The notes beneath the pieces were generated by a model. The model worked only from the letters and a program-made list of their open reading frames with translations. It was not told the DNA's origin and ran no database searches. Source: GYS-P2D sp964414425 (GTDB lineage Bacteria > Bacteroidota > Bacteroidia > Chitinophagales > Saprospiraceae). From it: a stretch of 64,000 bases of DNA. This document shows positions 34,359-43,150 of the stretch, in pieces (position 1 is the stretch's first letter; each line of letters begins with the position of its first letter). The stretch covers positions 62,001 to 126,000 of the forward strand of contig CAYPWL010000001.1 in NCBI GenBank assembly GCA_964414425.1. Reading direction: 5' to 3'. A program made the position numbers and the translations under genes.

Positions 34359-34988
34359 TTACTCGAATAATCCGTAGAGTTTCGAATCGATGAGGTTGAG
34401 TACTTTTGAAAAATCTTCAGGCTTATTTTTTAGATCGAGATTATCTATGTTGACTATGAGTTTGTTACCATCATTATAGTTCTTAATCCAGTTCTCATAA
34501 CGATCATTAAGATTACGCAGGTAGTCCAAGCTCATGCTGCCCTCATAATCTCTACCACGATCATGTATGTGCGATACAAGTGTAGGGATGCTTGCTTGTA
34601 AGTATATCGTCAGATCAGGCGGGTCTATCTGACTAAGCATAGACTTAAATAAGGAAAAGTAGTTGTTGAAATCTCTCTGTTCCATTAAGCCCATCTCGTA
34701 GAGGTTAGGAGCGAAGATGTAGGCATCCTCATAAATCGTACGGTCTTGCACTACAGTATCATCGCCATCTTTGATTTTGATCAGCTGTGCATAACGAGAG
34801 TTAAGGAAGTATACCTGAAGATTAAACGACCACCTCCTCATATCATGATAAAAGTCATTGAGGTATGGATTGTCCTCCGCATCTTCAAACTGTGCCTTCC
34901 AATTATAATGCTTTGATAGCTTATCTGTCAGGGTCGTTTTTCCGGCTCCGATGTTGCCAGTGATGGCGATATGTTTAAGCTTCTTCAA
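34359..34988 (-). CDS. Deoxynucleoside kinase
   Basis: A 209-residue kinase with the P-loop GNIGAGKTT (residues 11-19) and the DRTIYEDAYIFA motif, a variant of the ERS/DRS catalytic region. A lid-like Arg-rich stretch is HIHDRGRDYEGSM. It phosphorylates deoxynucleosides (dAdo/dGuo type likely) for salvage. The start must be TTG: the family N-terminus begins there and no ATG precedes it. It is divergent from gatC. Confidence 0.9.
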   Translation of the reverse strand: MKKLKHIAITGNIGAGKTTLTDKLSKHYNWKAQFEDAEDNPYLNDFYHDMRRWSFNLQVYFLNSRYAQLIKIKDGDDTVVQDRTIYEDAYIFAPNLYEMGLMEQRDFNNYFSLFKSMLSQIDPPDLTIYLQASIPTLVSHIHDRGRDYEGSMSLDYLRNLNDRYENWIKNYNDGNKLIVNIDNLDLKNKPEDFSKVLNLIDSKLYGLFE

Positions 34989-35100
34989 TCTGTATTATTG
35001 ATGTATGAATTAAAGGCATGCCTGACTCTCGGATAAGCCCGTGTAAACATAAATAAAATTTGAACTTATATAATCTTACACATATAGCGAGTATAATGAG

Positions 35101-35108
35101 TAGCTTTG
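35101..35108 (+). promoter_or_regulatory. -7 box TAGCTTTG for gatC
   Basis: An exact TAnnTTTG match on the plus strand, 35 nt before the gatC ATG, in the 155-bp divergent gap. Confidence 0.5.
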
Positions 35109-35143
35109 AGAGTATTAGAATCAATTGTAAAGACACATAAATT

Positions 35144-35446
35144 ATGTCCAAAATTGACGAAAAAACATTGTCGAAATTAGAAAGTCTTGCCAGACTCCAA
35201 TTGACCTCAGATGAGCGTGCTAAGATCAGCAAAGATCTCACGTCGATCATTGATATGTTTGATCGATTAAATGAAGTTGATACGGATGGAGTTGAACCAC
35301 TCCGACACATCAATAGAGATATCATCAATAGGCTTAGAGAGGACCGTATTGCGGGCGAGTTAAGCCAAGATCAAGCCTTGGCTAATGTTGATAGCAAAAA
35401 AGGAGGATATATCGCAGTTCCAAAATTCTTGAAGCCTAAGTCATGA
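35144..35446 (+). CDS. gatC: Asp/Glu-tRNA amidotransferase subunit C
   Basis: A 100-residue protein with the GatC layout: KLESLARLQLTSDERAKISKDL near the start and VDTDGVEPLRHI in the middle, ending in YIAVPKFLKPKS. With GatA and GatB it converts Glu-tRNA(Gln) or Asp-tRNA(Asn) to the amidated forms. gatA and gatB are not adjacent, which is common in Bacteroidota. Its stop overlaps the ABC ATPase start by 4 nt, so the two are coupled. Confidence 0.92.
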   Translation: MSKIDEKTLSKLESLARLQLTSDERAKISKDLTSIIDMFDRLNEVDTDGVEPLRHINRDIINRLREDRIAGELSQDQALANVDSKKGGYIAVPKFLKPKS

Positions 35447-36174
35447 GTAACGTTATCCAGACCATAGAACTTGCGAAAACTTATATCATGGGGAGCGAAG
35501 AAGTTAGAGCCCTCAAAAATGTAAGTATCACCATAGATAAGAATGAGTACGTAGCCCTTATGGGCCCATCTGGTTCAGGTAAGTCTACCTTGATGAATCT
35601 GTTAGGTTGTCTGGATACGCCATCATCAGGAAGGTATATCTTGAATGGTGAGGATGTGAGTAATATGGTCGATGATGAGTTGGCTGAAATCCGAAATATT
35701 GAAATAGGATTTGTATTTCAAACTTTCAATTTATTGCCTCGACTAACTTCTCTCGAGAATGTAGCATTGCCACTGATATACAATGGTAAAAGCCGTCGTA
35801 AGCGAGAAGAAATGGCCGAAGAAGCCTTAGTAAAAGTGGGCTTAGGAGATCGTATGGATCATAAGCCCAATGAGTTGTCAGGAGGTCAAAGACAACGGGT
35901 CGCTATCGCAAGAGCAATAGTTAACAACCCTGCTATCATATTAGCAGATGAGCCAACAGGTAACCTCGATACTAAGACATCCATAGAAATCATGGGAATT
36001 TTTGAAAGAATACATGATATGGGTAATACGATCATACTGGTGACACATGAGCCAGATATTGCCGAACATGCCTCAAGGATTATCAGACTGAGAGATGGGA
36101 TAGTGGAGAGTGATAAGATTAATGAGCATGTCATCAAGGCAAGTGACCCTACACATAACTACAACCTCAAATAA
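35443..36174 (+). CDS. ABC transporter ATP-binding protein, MacB/LolD type
   Basis: A 243-residue ATPase with all motifs intact: Walker A GPSGSGKST, signature LSGGQRQR, Walker B ILADEPTGNLD and the switch His in VTHEPD. It belongs to the LolD/MacB/FtsE subgroup, so it would power an envelope-acting complex. No permease gene adjoins it, so the partner is elsewhere. It overlaps gatC by 4 nt. It gives a useful contrast to the degenerate FtsE-like protein at 15991. Confidence 0.92.
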   Translation: MSNVIQTIELAKTYIMGSEEVRALKNVSITIDKNEYVALMGPSGSGKSTLMNLLGCLDTPSSGRYILNGEDVSNMVDDELAEIRNIEIGFVFQTFNLLPRLTSLENVALPLIYNGKSRRKREEMAEEALVKVGLGDRMDHKPNELSGGQRQRVAIARAIVNNPAIILADEPTGNLDTKTSIEIMGIFERIHDMGNTIILVTHEPDIAEHASRIIRLRDGIVESDKINEHVIKASDPTHNYNLK

Positions 36175-36231
36175 AGAAAAGTTTCCCTCAAAGCCCCTTA
36201 AACAGATTGTCCTAACTTAATACCTATCAAA

Positions 36232-36777
36232 TTGAAGATTTATACGAAGTCAGGAGATAAAGGTTCTACCTCTTTAGTAAGCGGACGTCGAGTATCCAAG
36301 GACGAGATCCTGTTAGAAGCCTATGGCACTGTTGATGAGTTGAATTCTTTCGTAGGATTGTTGAGTGCAGAAGATTTAGATAAAGACTTGTGCGATCAAC
36401 TCATCATCATACAGAATCGCCTATTTAATATTGGATCATTGCTCGCTAAAGATGGGTATCAGATGGATAATTACCCGAGCATCGACGATAAGCATGTATC
36501 CTTACTTGAATCGTGGATCGACATAATGGATGAGAAACTGCAACCACTTACCACATTTATATTACCCAGTGGATCAAGAACTATTGCCTTAGCACATGTA
36601 TGTAGGACGATCTGTCGCAGAGCCGAACGTCGGGTAGTTGCAAGCGAAGATCATATTGAAACTAAAGATCTTCTCGTTAGATATCTAAATCGACTATCCG
36701 ATTACTTTTTCACATGTTCCAGATATATCGCATTTTGTGACGACGTTGAAGAAGTATCTTGGTCTAAAAACGTATAG
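36232..36777 (+). CDS. Cob(I)alamin adenosyltransferase, PduO type
   Basis: A 181-residue ATP:cob(I)alamin adenosyltransferase. The family N-terminus (KIYTKSGDKGSTSL) holds ATP-binding residues. The signature GTVDELNSFVGL and the CRRAERRV helix with its conserved Arg are present. It makes adenosylcobalamin for B12-dependent enzymes such as methylmalonyl-CoA mutase. That would fit the acyl-CoA carboxylation seen at 6784, although no mutase is in the window. The start is TTG at 36232, exactly where the family N-terminus begins. Confidence 0.93.
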   Translation: MKIYTKSGDKGSTSLVSGRRVSKDEILLEAYGTVDELNSFVGLLSAEDLDKDLCDQLIIIQNRLFNIGSLLAKDGYQMDNYPSIDDKHVSLLESWIDIMDEKLQPLTTFILPSGSRTIALAHVCRTICRRAERRVVASEDHIETKDLLVRYLNRLSDYFFTCSRYIAFCDDVEEVSWSKNV

Positions 36778-36786
36778 CATCATTTG

Positions 36787-38838
36787 ATGACAGTAGAAGA
36801 ACAGAAAGTTAAGAGAGGGCCTAAATCGCTTATCGTTCCTGCAATCATAGTTGCTACGATCTTCTTGATCAGTCTACTCTTTCCTCAGCGCGAACAGTAT
36901 GATTTTACATTTCAAGCAGGAGATACTTGGCAATACGAAAATCTTATCGCCGATAAAGACTACTACGTATGGAAGTCGGAAGAAGAGCTGAAAGCTGAAA
37001 AGGAATCCCTCAAGATTGATTTTAAACCACTATTCTATCGGGTCAATGATAAAAGTGCCTTCTACAGTAGATGGAAGAACCTATTGCAGGGCAATCGTGA
37101 TCTCTTAAGCGCTCAAGACTATACCCGGCTCAATACTTATCTAAAAAGTATCAATAACAGAGAGGTCATCAAATCTGATGATCTGACACTTGACAAGAAA
37201 CTCTACAATAGACTGCGTCTAAAGTCTAATTCTGGTATAGATGAGATACGGTCCGAAGACTACATTACTGTAGAAACTTTAGTGGAGGAGATGAGGCCGC
37301 TAACGACTATTGTAGCTGATAATGATCTCTATGATATCGTTACTGCGGAGTTGAATACGTCCACGTCTAAGCAAGAGCTGGAAAGATCCTTAGAAGAGTT
37401 GTCGCTCTACAAGAGAAAAATCTTTACAGGGGAAGAAGTAATTCTGACTGGAGGTATTGTGGATAGTAAGGCGAATGATGCTATTCAAGCGATCATGACC
37501 GCACAAGAAGAAGATAAGTACAGTACGTATATCCTATTTGCAGGATATATACTCCTAACCTGTCTCATTATCGGAGTCTACGTCTTGTATCTATGGTTGC
37601 ACTATCCAGAGACATTTGAGAGTCCGAGGAAGATCGGCTTTATAATGCTGTTGATTTTACTAATGAGTTTTCTCGTATACTCAATAGATGGTACGCAGAA
37701 TCTTAGCACCTACATGATACCATTCTGTATTGTACCGATTATTATGAAGAGTTTCTTTTCGGATCGTCTTGCTCTGTTTACTCATATCGTAGTGGTTCTT
37801 ATAGCAAGCTTTTTATCTGTGCTGGAGTATGAGTTTACCTTTCTACAGATACTCGCAGGAATCGTTGCCGTATTAGTGATTGAGGATACAAGATCATGGA
37901 ATAAGTTCTTCATCTCAATATTCTCAATTTTAGGTGCATATTATGTGGGTCATCTTGGCCTTATACTCATAGAATATCAACCACAATCATATATAAATTG
38001 GTCTATATTTCGATGGCTGACCATCAGTGGAGTGCTAACCTTATTAGCGTACCCATTCATACCATTAATTGCTAAGCTTTTTGGGTTTCTGAATCTGATT
38101 ACGCTATCTGAGTTAGCAGACCTTAATCAACCATTGCTTAAAGAGCTATCGATCAATGCACCCGGCACCCTACAGCACAGTATGCAGGTCGCAAATCTTG
38201 CTGAGGCAGCAGGTGATGCTATTGGTGCAAACACCACATTGATAAAGGTCGGTGCGCTCTATCATGATATAGGGAAGTTGCATAACCCAATGATATTCAT
38301 CGAAAATCAAAGTGGTATCAATCCTCATAACCAACTGAATAACTTTGAGAGTGCACGAGCTATTATTGCTCACAGTACCGAGGGGGTTAAGATGGCTCAG
38401 AAGGCGGGTCTCCCTAAACCTATTATTGATATTATTAAATCACATCATGGTGATACCCGAGTTGAGTTTTTCTATAGAAATCAGCTCAATTCTAATCCAG
38501 ATAAGGAGTTTGACGAGAGCTTATTTAGATATACTGGCCCACGGCCTAAGACTAAAGAAGAGTCTATACTGATGATTGCAGATAGCCTCGAAGCAGCCAG
38601 TAAGAGTCTCAAGAATCCAACTGGTAAAGACATCGATGAACTCGTAGATAAAATCGTTGATTACAAAATCAAACACGAACAACTCTCAGATTCTAAGTTG
38701 AGTTTTGAGGATCTGCAGAACTCTGTCGAAGTGTTCAAGACTATGCTCCGTAATATCAATCATGTGAGGGTAGAGTACCCCGATGAAGTCAAGAAACCTG
38801 TGACCGATGGATCTGCTGAATCAAATCAAAATGTATAG
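36787..38838 (+). CDS. PgpH-like 7TM-HD phosphodiesterase
   Basis: A 683-residue protein with an N-terminal membrane helix, an extracellular 7TMR-HDED-type domain (about residues 45-240), seven membrane helices (about 245-450) and a cytoplasmic HD domain. The HD motif is visible in GTLQHSMQVANLAE and LYHDIGKLHNP. Such proteins degrade c-di-AMP (PgpH). The extreme start is the ATG before TVEEQKVKRG, one codon after a TTG. Its last 50 nt overlap the convergent coaE gene. Confidence 0.92.
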   Translation: MTVEEQKVKRGPKSLIVPAIIVATIFLISLLFPQREQYDFTFQAGDTWQYENLIADKDYYVWKSEEELKAEKESLKIDFKPLFYRVNDKSAFYSRWKNLLQGNRDLLSAQDYTRLNTYLKSINNREVIKSDDLTLDKKLYNRLRLKSNSGIDEIRSEDYITVETLVEEMRPLTTIVADNDLYDIVTAELNTSTSKQELERSLEELSLYKRKIFTGEEVILTGGIVDSKANDAIQAIMTAQEEDKYSTYILFAGYILLTCLIIGVYVLYLWLHYPETFESPRKIGFIMLLILLMSFLVYSIDGTQNLSTYMIPFCIVPIIMKSFFSDRLALFTHIVVVLIASFLSVLEYEFTFLQILAGIVAVLVIEDTRSWNKFFISIFSILGAYYVGHLGLILIEYQPQSYINWSIFRWLTISGVLTLLAYPFIPLIAKLFGFLNLITLSELADLNQPLLKELSINAPGTLQHSMQVANLAEAAGDAIGANTTLIKVGALYHDIGKLHNPMIFIENQSGINPHNQLNNFESARAIIAHSTEGVKMAQKAGLPKPIIDIIKSHHGDTRVEFFYRNQLNSNPDKEFDESLFRYTGPRPKTKEESILMIADSLEAASKSLKNPTGKDIDELVDKIVDYKIKHEQLSDSKLSFEDLQNSVEVFKTMLRNINHVRVEYPDEVKKPVTDGSAESNQNV

Positions 38839-39397
38839 CGAGCACCTTTGATATGATCTTTGGATCTTTATAGTTATCAATGATGTAGTCTGCAACCTTA
38901 CGTTTTTCGCTACTTGGTAGCTGATTTTTCATTCGGCTCTTGACCTGTTCTTCGGTAGCAGAATCTCTTTTTAACACACGGCGTATTCGTTCCTCCTCAG
39001 GAGCATCAACTACGATTAATTTATCCATCATTTTATAAGACCCCGTTTCTACGGCTAATGCACTCTCTTGTATGATATATGGGCTATTACGTAGTTCTGA
39101 TTGCCCCCACATGAAGAAGTCATTGCGGACTGCTGGGTGTACAATGGCGTTCATCCTCTTGAGGAGCTCCTTGTTATTAAATATCTGCGCTGATAGATGT
39201 TTGCGATTAAGTGATCCATCGCTGAAATAAGAGTCATGACCAAATAAAGCAGTCACCGCATTGATCACCTCTTCGTTCTCCACCATGATCAGTTTTGCAC
39301 GGTGGTCAGCATAATAGATTGGAACACCTATACTTTCGAATACTCCAGCACAGTAGGTTTTACCTGAGGCGATACCACCAGTTATTCCAACAATCAT
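38789..39397 (-). CDS. coaE: Dephospho-CoA kinase
   Basis: A 202-residue kinase with the P-loop GITGGIASGKTY (residues 4-15), VPIYYADHRAK and a lid region. It makes CoA from dephospho-CoA, the last step of CoA synthesis. The DADx motif usually found in the second block is varied as YADHRAK. It is overlapped by 4 nt at its start by the yigZ-type gene upstream and by 50 nt at its end by the convergent pgpH-like gene. Confidence 0.93.
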   Translation of the reverse strand: MIVGITGGIASGKTYCAGVFESIGVPIYYADHRAKLIMVENEEVINAVTALFGHDSYFSDGSLNRKHLSAQIFNNKELLKRMNAIVHPAVRNDFFMWGQSELRNSPYIIQESALAVETGSYKMMDKLIVVDAPEEERIRRVLKRDSATEEQVKSRMKNQLPSSEKRKVADYIIDNYKDPKIISKVLAIHFDLIQQIHRSQVS

Positions 39398-40044
39398 AGG
39401 ACAAGTTTTATAGTAATTATATCCGACTCAAAGTTGTCATCAATTTGATCTGGAGCATAGCCATGTATCTTGGCAGTGACTGCTTGCATTTTAGTTTCTA
39501 TTTCTGACTTACGGCAAGAAATGATTAGTTGAGGTGATGGATCGTATGTACTTATAGTGATTTCAATGCCTTCTGACTTGAGTACTTCATAGAGTTGCCC
39601 CATCTTTTCGATTGGATAAGTTATGAGACGCTGCTCAGTGATATACTTAGTAACTCGCGAGATAGATGTAAGACTATCATAAGCAGCAGCCTTATAGGCA
39701 CGTATTAAGCCGGTAGCTCCCAGTTTAGTACCCCCAAAGTATCTGACCACAGCAATCAGTATGTCTGATAGCTCATGACTCAATATCTCATTGTATATCG
39801 GTCTGCCGGCCGTACCTGAGGGCTCTCCATCATCATTTATTCTAAATACGTCGCCCGTGAGTCCTAATCGATAAGCATAACAGATATGTCTTGATTTAGG
39901 GTGCATCGCCTTTAATAATTCAATAGAACTTTTATGTTCTTCTATGCCAGAACAAGGGAAGGCATAGCTAAAGAATTTGCTTCCTTTCTCTTTATAGATG
40001 CCCTCTGTCGGGCTGTTAATCGTATCATAATGATCTACCTCCAT
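39394..40044 (-). CDS. yigZ: YigZ/IMPACT family protein
   Basis: A 216-residue protein of the YigZ family. The IMPACT domain is visible with EGIYKEKGSKFFSYAFP, INDDGEPSGTAGRPI and VVRYFGGTKLGATGLIRAY. Its C-terminal domain is the DUF1949-like fold. The family function is unclear, with links to ribosome or nucleotide handling. The ATG at 40044 (MEVDHYDTI) is chosen; a TTG eight codons upstream would also work. It overlaps coaE by 4 nt. Confidence 0.9.
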   Translation of the reverse strand: MEVDHYDTINSPTEGIYKEKGSKFFSYAFPCSGIEEHKSSIELLKAMHPKSRHICYAYRLGLTGDVFRINDDGEPSGTAGRPIYNEILSHELSDILIAVVRYFGGTKLGATGLIRAYKAAAYDSLTSISRVTKYITEQRLITYPIEKMGQLYEVLKSEGIEITISTYDPSPQLIISCRKSEIETKMQAVTAKIHGYAPDQIDDNFESDIITIKLVL

Positions 40045-40104
40045 TTCGCATGTATAAGCCAGCTTCAATATATTAGTATTTTATTAATTTGATTGCGGTA
40101 GTAG

Positions 40105-40112
40105 TATATTTG
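40105..40112 (+). promoter_or_regulatory. -7 box TATATTTG for the DUF1599 operon
   Basis: An exact TAnnTTTG match on the plus strand, 20 nt before the ATG at 40132. It supports that ATG, since transcription would start near an upstream TTG (40117). Confidence 0.5.
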
Positions 40113-40131
40113 CAGCTTGTCACACAATCCA

Positions 40132-40671
40132 ATGGAATCAACACTAAGTTCCTTTGACAGGATATTGAACTCCTGCCTTGAGGTTTTTTTAAAGAAAAAT
40201 AAAGACTACGGGACATCGTGGAGAGTGCTCAGAGCCTCATCTCTTACCGATCAAATATTGATCAAAGCAAGTCGCATCAGATCTATTGATGAGAAAGGGG
40301 TTCAAAAAGTAGATGATCCGCTTCATCTTGAGTTTTATGGGCTAATCAATTACTCGATCATGGCGTTGATCCAGTTATCCGATGATGACTTAGACAAACA
40401 ACTCAATGCGGAGCAACTCAAGGCCTTATATAAAGCTCAGATAGCCGATATCAGATTGCTCTTGTCAGACAAGAATCATGACTACGGAGAGGTCTGGCGT
40501 ATGATGCGAGTATCGAGCATCATAGATATTATACTAATGAAAGTCCATAGGATCATCAGTATAGAAGAGAATCAGGGTAAAACATTGGTCTCTGAGGGTA
40601 TTGATGCTAATTATCATGACATCATCAACTACAGCGTCTTCGCCATAATTAAACTTGAAGAAAAGACTTAA
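40132..40671 (+). CDS. DUF1599 protein with two tandem domains
   Basis: A 179-residue protein made of two similar halves. Each contains a KNKDYG or KNHDYG block followed by W-R and KxxRI(R/I)SIxE (about residues 25-60 and 110-145). The repeat suggests an internal duplication of a DUF1599 unit, a fold linked to nucleotide modification or MazG-like enzymes. It sits just upstream of the BT_3928-like gene, an order conserved in Bacteroidota. No catalytic residues can be assigned by eye. Confidence 0.85.
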   Translation: MESTLSSFDRILNSCLEVFLKKNKDYGTSWRVLRASSLTDQILIKASRIRSIDEKGVQKVDDPLHLEFYGLINYSIMALIQLSDDDLDKQLNAEQLKALYKAQIADIRLLLSDKNHDYGEVWRMMRVSSIIDIILMKVHRIISIEENQGKTLVSEGIDANYHDIINYSVFAIIKLEEKT

Positions 40672-40675
40672 ATAG

Positions 40676-42160
40676 ATGACTTTATTTACACTTTTAGCCT
40701 GGGTTCTTTTAGCAGCAGTTCTGCTTACTGTATTAGTCGTATTTGTTTTAAAAGCACACAAGAACATATTGATGAGTTTTGCTCAGAATTATGTTGGTGC
40801 TTTATTCCTTTTTTCAGGATGGGTTAAGGCTGTAGATCCGCTGGGTACTGCGTATAAGATGCAGGATTATTTCGCAGAATTCGAAGCTACTTTTGAACCT
40901 ACTTTGTTAGGTTTTATAGCTCCTATCTTTCCTTTGCTATCACAGTACGTAGTAGCCTTCTCAGTATTTATGATCGTCTTTGAAATCGTCTTAGGTATCA
41001 TGTTAATATTGGGTCATAAACCTAAATTTACCTCCTGGGCATTTTTGATATTAGTACTCTTTTTTACGTTCCTCACTGGATTCACCTACCTGACTGGCTA
41101 TGTCCCTGATGGAGTGAATTTCTTTAATTTCTCTGATTGGGGAGCATATAAAGACACCAATATGAAGGTCACGGATTGTGGATGCTTCGGTGACTTCATC
41201 AAGTTGAAACCCAAGACCTCCTTTCTTAAGGACGTATTCTTGCTGATACCCGGCTTTTATTTTCTGTTTAAGCCATCTCATATGCATCAGTTGTTCAGTA
41301 GAACTGTTCGGATGATTATAGTCTTATTGACCATAGTCGGGATTTCCTTCTATTGTTTTAGCAACTATGTGTGGGACATACCTAAAAATGATTTCAGACC
41401 ATTCAAGAAAGATCGTAACATATACGAGGCTAAGAAGGCTGAAGATGAAGCATTAGCTAATGTTCAGATCACTCACTATGGTCTCACTAATAAAGAAACG
41501 GGCGAATACTTGCAGCTGCCCTATGCTCAGTATCTGAAAGAGTTTCAGAATTATCCCAAAGAGTCATATGAGTTGGAACAGATCAAGTCAGAGCCAACTA
41601 TAGAGAAATCTAAGCTATCAGATTTTGATATCTCAGACTTAGATGGCTACTCGATGAATGATGAGATCTTAAATAATGAAAAGCCTGTGGTATTCCTTGT
41701 CGCTTACAAATTATATGGTGATGGTGTCCCCGCAACCAAGATTATGAAAGACACGATCTATTCATTTGACACTCTGAGGGTCAATGGTTTGAATAATTAC
41801 AAGATCAATAGAAATATAGAGTCTATTTCTGAGCGTACGGTCAGCTATTCGGACAATGTATGGAAAGAAGATTATGCCAAGAGATATCGAGATATTATCA
41901 AACCTTTTACCGATGCTGCTATGGCAGATGGGGTAGAAGTAATCATGGCCATAGGTGGTGCCAGCGAAGACCAAGTATTAGACTTTAAAGAAGACCTCGA
42001 TCTTGACATAAAGTTTGGATTAGCTGATGATATATTGTTGAAAACGATAGTTCGATCTAATCCTGGCATTGTACTGATTGATAGAGGGACGATCCTAAAT
42101 AAATGGCACTATAAAAAATTACCGAGCTGGGATGATGTAAAAGCTAGTTACATCGACTAG
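40676..42160 (+). CDS. BT_3928-like membrane protein
   Basis: A 494-residue inner-membrane protein. Its first ~220 residues hold six or so helices of DoxX/MauE-like type (LFSGWVKAVDPLGTAYK is typical). A Cys pair (DCGCFGD) lies on a loop, as in redox-linked members. The C-terminal part is a soluble domain of unknown fold (FLVAYKLYGDGVPATKIMKDT). It starts 4 nt after the DUF1599 gene, a pair seen across Bacteroidota. A role in redox or disulfide handling is inferred, not proven. Confidence 0.8.
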   Translation: MTLFTLLAWVLLAAVLLTVLVVFVLKAHKNILMSFAQNYVGALFLFSGWVKAVDPLGTAYKMQDYFAEFEATFEPTLLGFIAPIFPLLSQYVVAFSVFMIVFEIVLGIMLILGHKPKFTSWAFLILVLFFTFLTGFTYLTGYVPDGVNFFNFSDWGAYKDTNMKVTDCGCFGDFIKLKPKTSFLKDVFLLIPGFYFLFKPSHMHQLFSRTVRMIIVLLTIVGISFYCFSNYVWDIPKNDFRPFKKDRNIYEAKKAEDEALANVQITHYGLTNKETGEYLQLPYAQYLKEFQNYPKESYELEQIKSEPTIEKSKLSDFDISDLDGYSMNDEILNNEKPVVFLVAYKLYGDGVPATKIMKDTIYSFDTLRVNGLNNYKINRNIESISERTVSYSDNVWKEDYAKRYRDIIKPFTDAAMADGVEVIMAIGGASEDQVLDFKEDLDLDIKFGLADDILLKTIVRSNPGIVLIDRGTILNKWHYKKLPSWDDVKASYID

Positions 42161-42178
42161 TTATATCGGGTAATATTA

Positions 42179-42186
42179 TACATTTG
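42179..42186 (+). promoter_or_regulatory. -7 box TACATTTG for nusB-guaA
   Basis: An exact TAnnTTTG match on the plus strand, 29 nt before the nusB ATG. Confidence 0.55.
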
Positions 42187-42214
42187 TTGAATATTACATT
42201 TTTTAAAGATATAA

Positions 42215-43150
42215 ATGTTAAGTAGAAGAAGCGTACGCATAAAAGCCATGCAATTGCTCTTTGCGGTGAATAGGGATAAGGAACTTTCATCTGAGGATGC
42301 TAAAGAAAGATTTTGGTCTTCGATTGATGATACATTTAACCTGTATCTGCTCAATCTTGCGGTGATGGTAAACATCACCCGCATAGCCCAGAAAGATCTC
42401 GAAAATCGAAAGAAGAAACACCTGCCAAACGATCTTGACAAGATTTTCAAGGATAAGATCTATAACAACACCCTTGTTAAGAATCTTGATCTCAATGCAG
42501 AATTCAAAAAAGCACTAGGTCCACTTAATATTGAGCAGATAATCCAGAGCGAATATTATGACTCAATGTATAACGAGTTTGCTAAGACGCAAGCCTACAT
42601 AGATTATATCACCAAGGAGAGCTCTGCCGATGATCATCTGGAGATACTCTTAGAGTTGTATCGATTCTGTAGACAAAATGAACTCTTCAATGAGATCATG
42701 GAAGGCTATATAAGCACGTGGGTAGATGACAAATCTGTGGTAGTAGGCGCTGTAAAAAAGACGCTAAAAGCGCTGCCGCAAGAGAAGGATGATTTCTTCT
42801 ACCAATACAAGTCTACTGACGAAACGGTAAAAGACTTTGGCTATAACTTGTTCAGTAAGACACTCGAAAATGACGAAGCATTGTTAGCTCAGATCGAGCC
42901 AACACTGAAGAATTGGGAGTCAGATCGTATAGCTGTTATTGACATGATCTTGATGAAAATGGCCTTAAGTGAGATGATTGGATTTAGTACGATTCCTGCC
43001 AAGGTTACGATCAATGAGTATGTTGAAATCGCTAAGAATTATAGTACTGCCAAGAGTAAGGAGTTCATTAATGGGGTCTTAGATAAGATCATGAAAGAAC
43101 TGGAAGAATCAGGCAGTCTTAACAAAGTCGATCGAAATAAAGATTCATAA
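42215..43150 (+). CDS. nusB: Transcription antitermination factor NusB (extended)
   Basis: A 311-residue protein, about twice the length of enterobacterial NusB. The canonical all-helical NusB domain is in the C-terminal third (RIAVIDMILMKMALSEM, IPAKVTINEYVEIAKNYST, FINGVLDKIMKEL). The N-terminal extension is common in Bacteroidota. NusB helps antitermination of rRNA operons with NusE (S10). The stop codon overlaps the guaA start as TAATG, so translation is coupled. Confidence 0.92.
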   Translation: MLSRRSVRIKAMQLLFAVNRDKELSSEDAKERFWSSIDDTFNLYLLNLAVMVNITRIAQKDLENRKKKHLPNDLDKIFKDKIYNNTLVKNLDLNAEFKKALGPLNIEQIIQSEYYDSMYNEFAKTQAYIDYITKESSADDHLEILLELYRFCRQNELFNEIMEGYISTWVDDKSVVVGAVKKTLKALPQEKDDFFYQYKSTDETVKDFGYNLFSKTLENDEALLAQIEPTLKNWESDRIAVIDMILMKMALSEMIGFSTIPAKVTINEYVEIAKNYSTAKSKEFINGVLDKIMKELEESGSLNKVDRNKDS

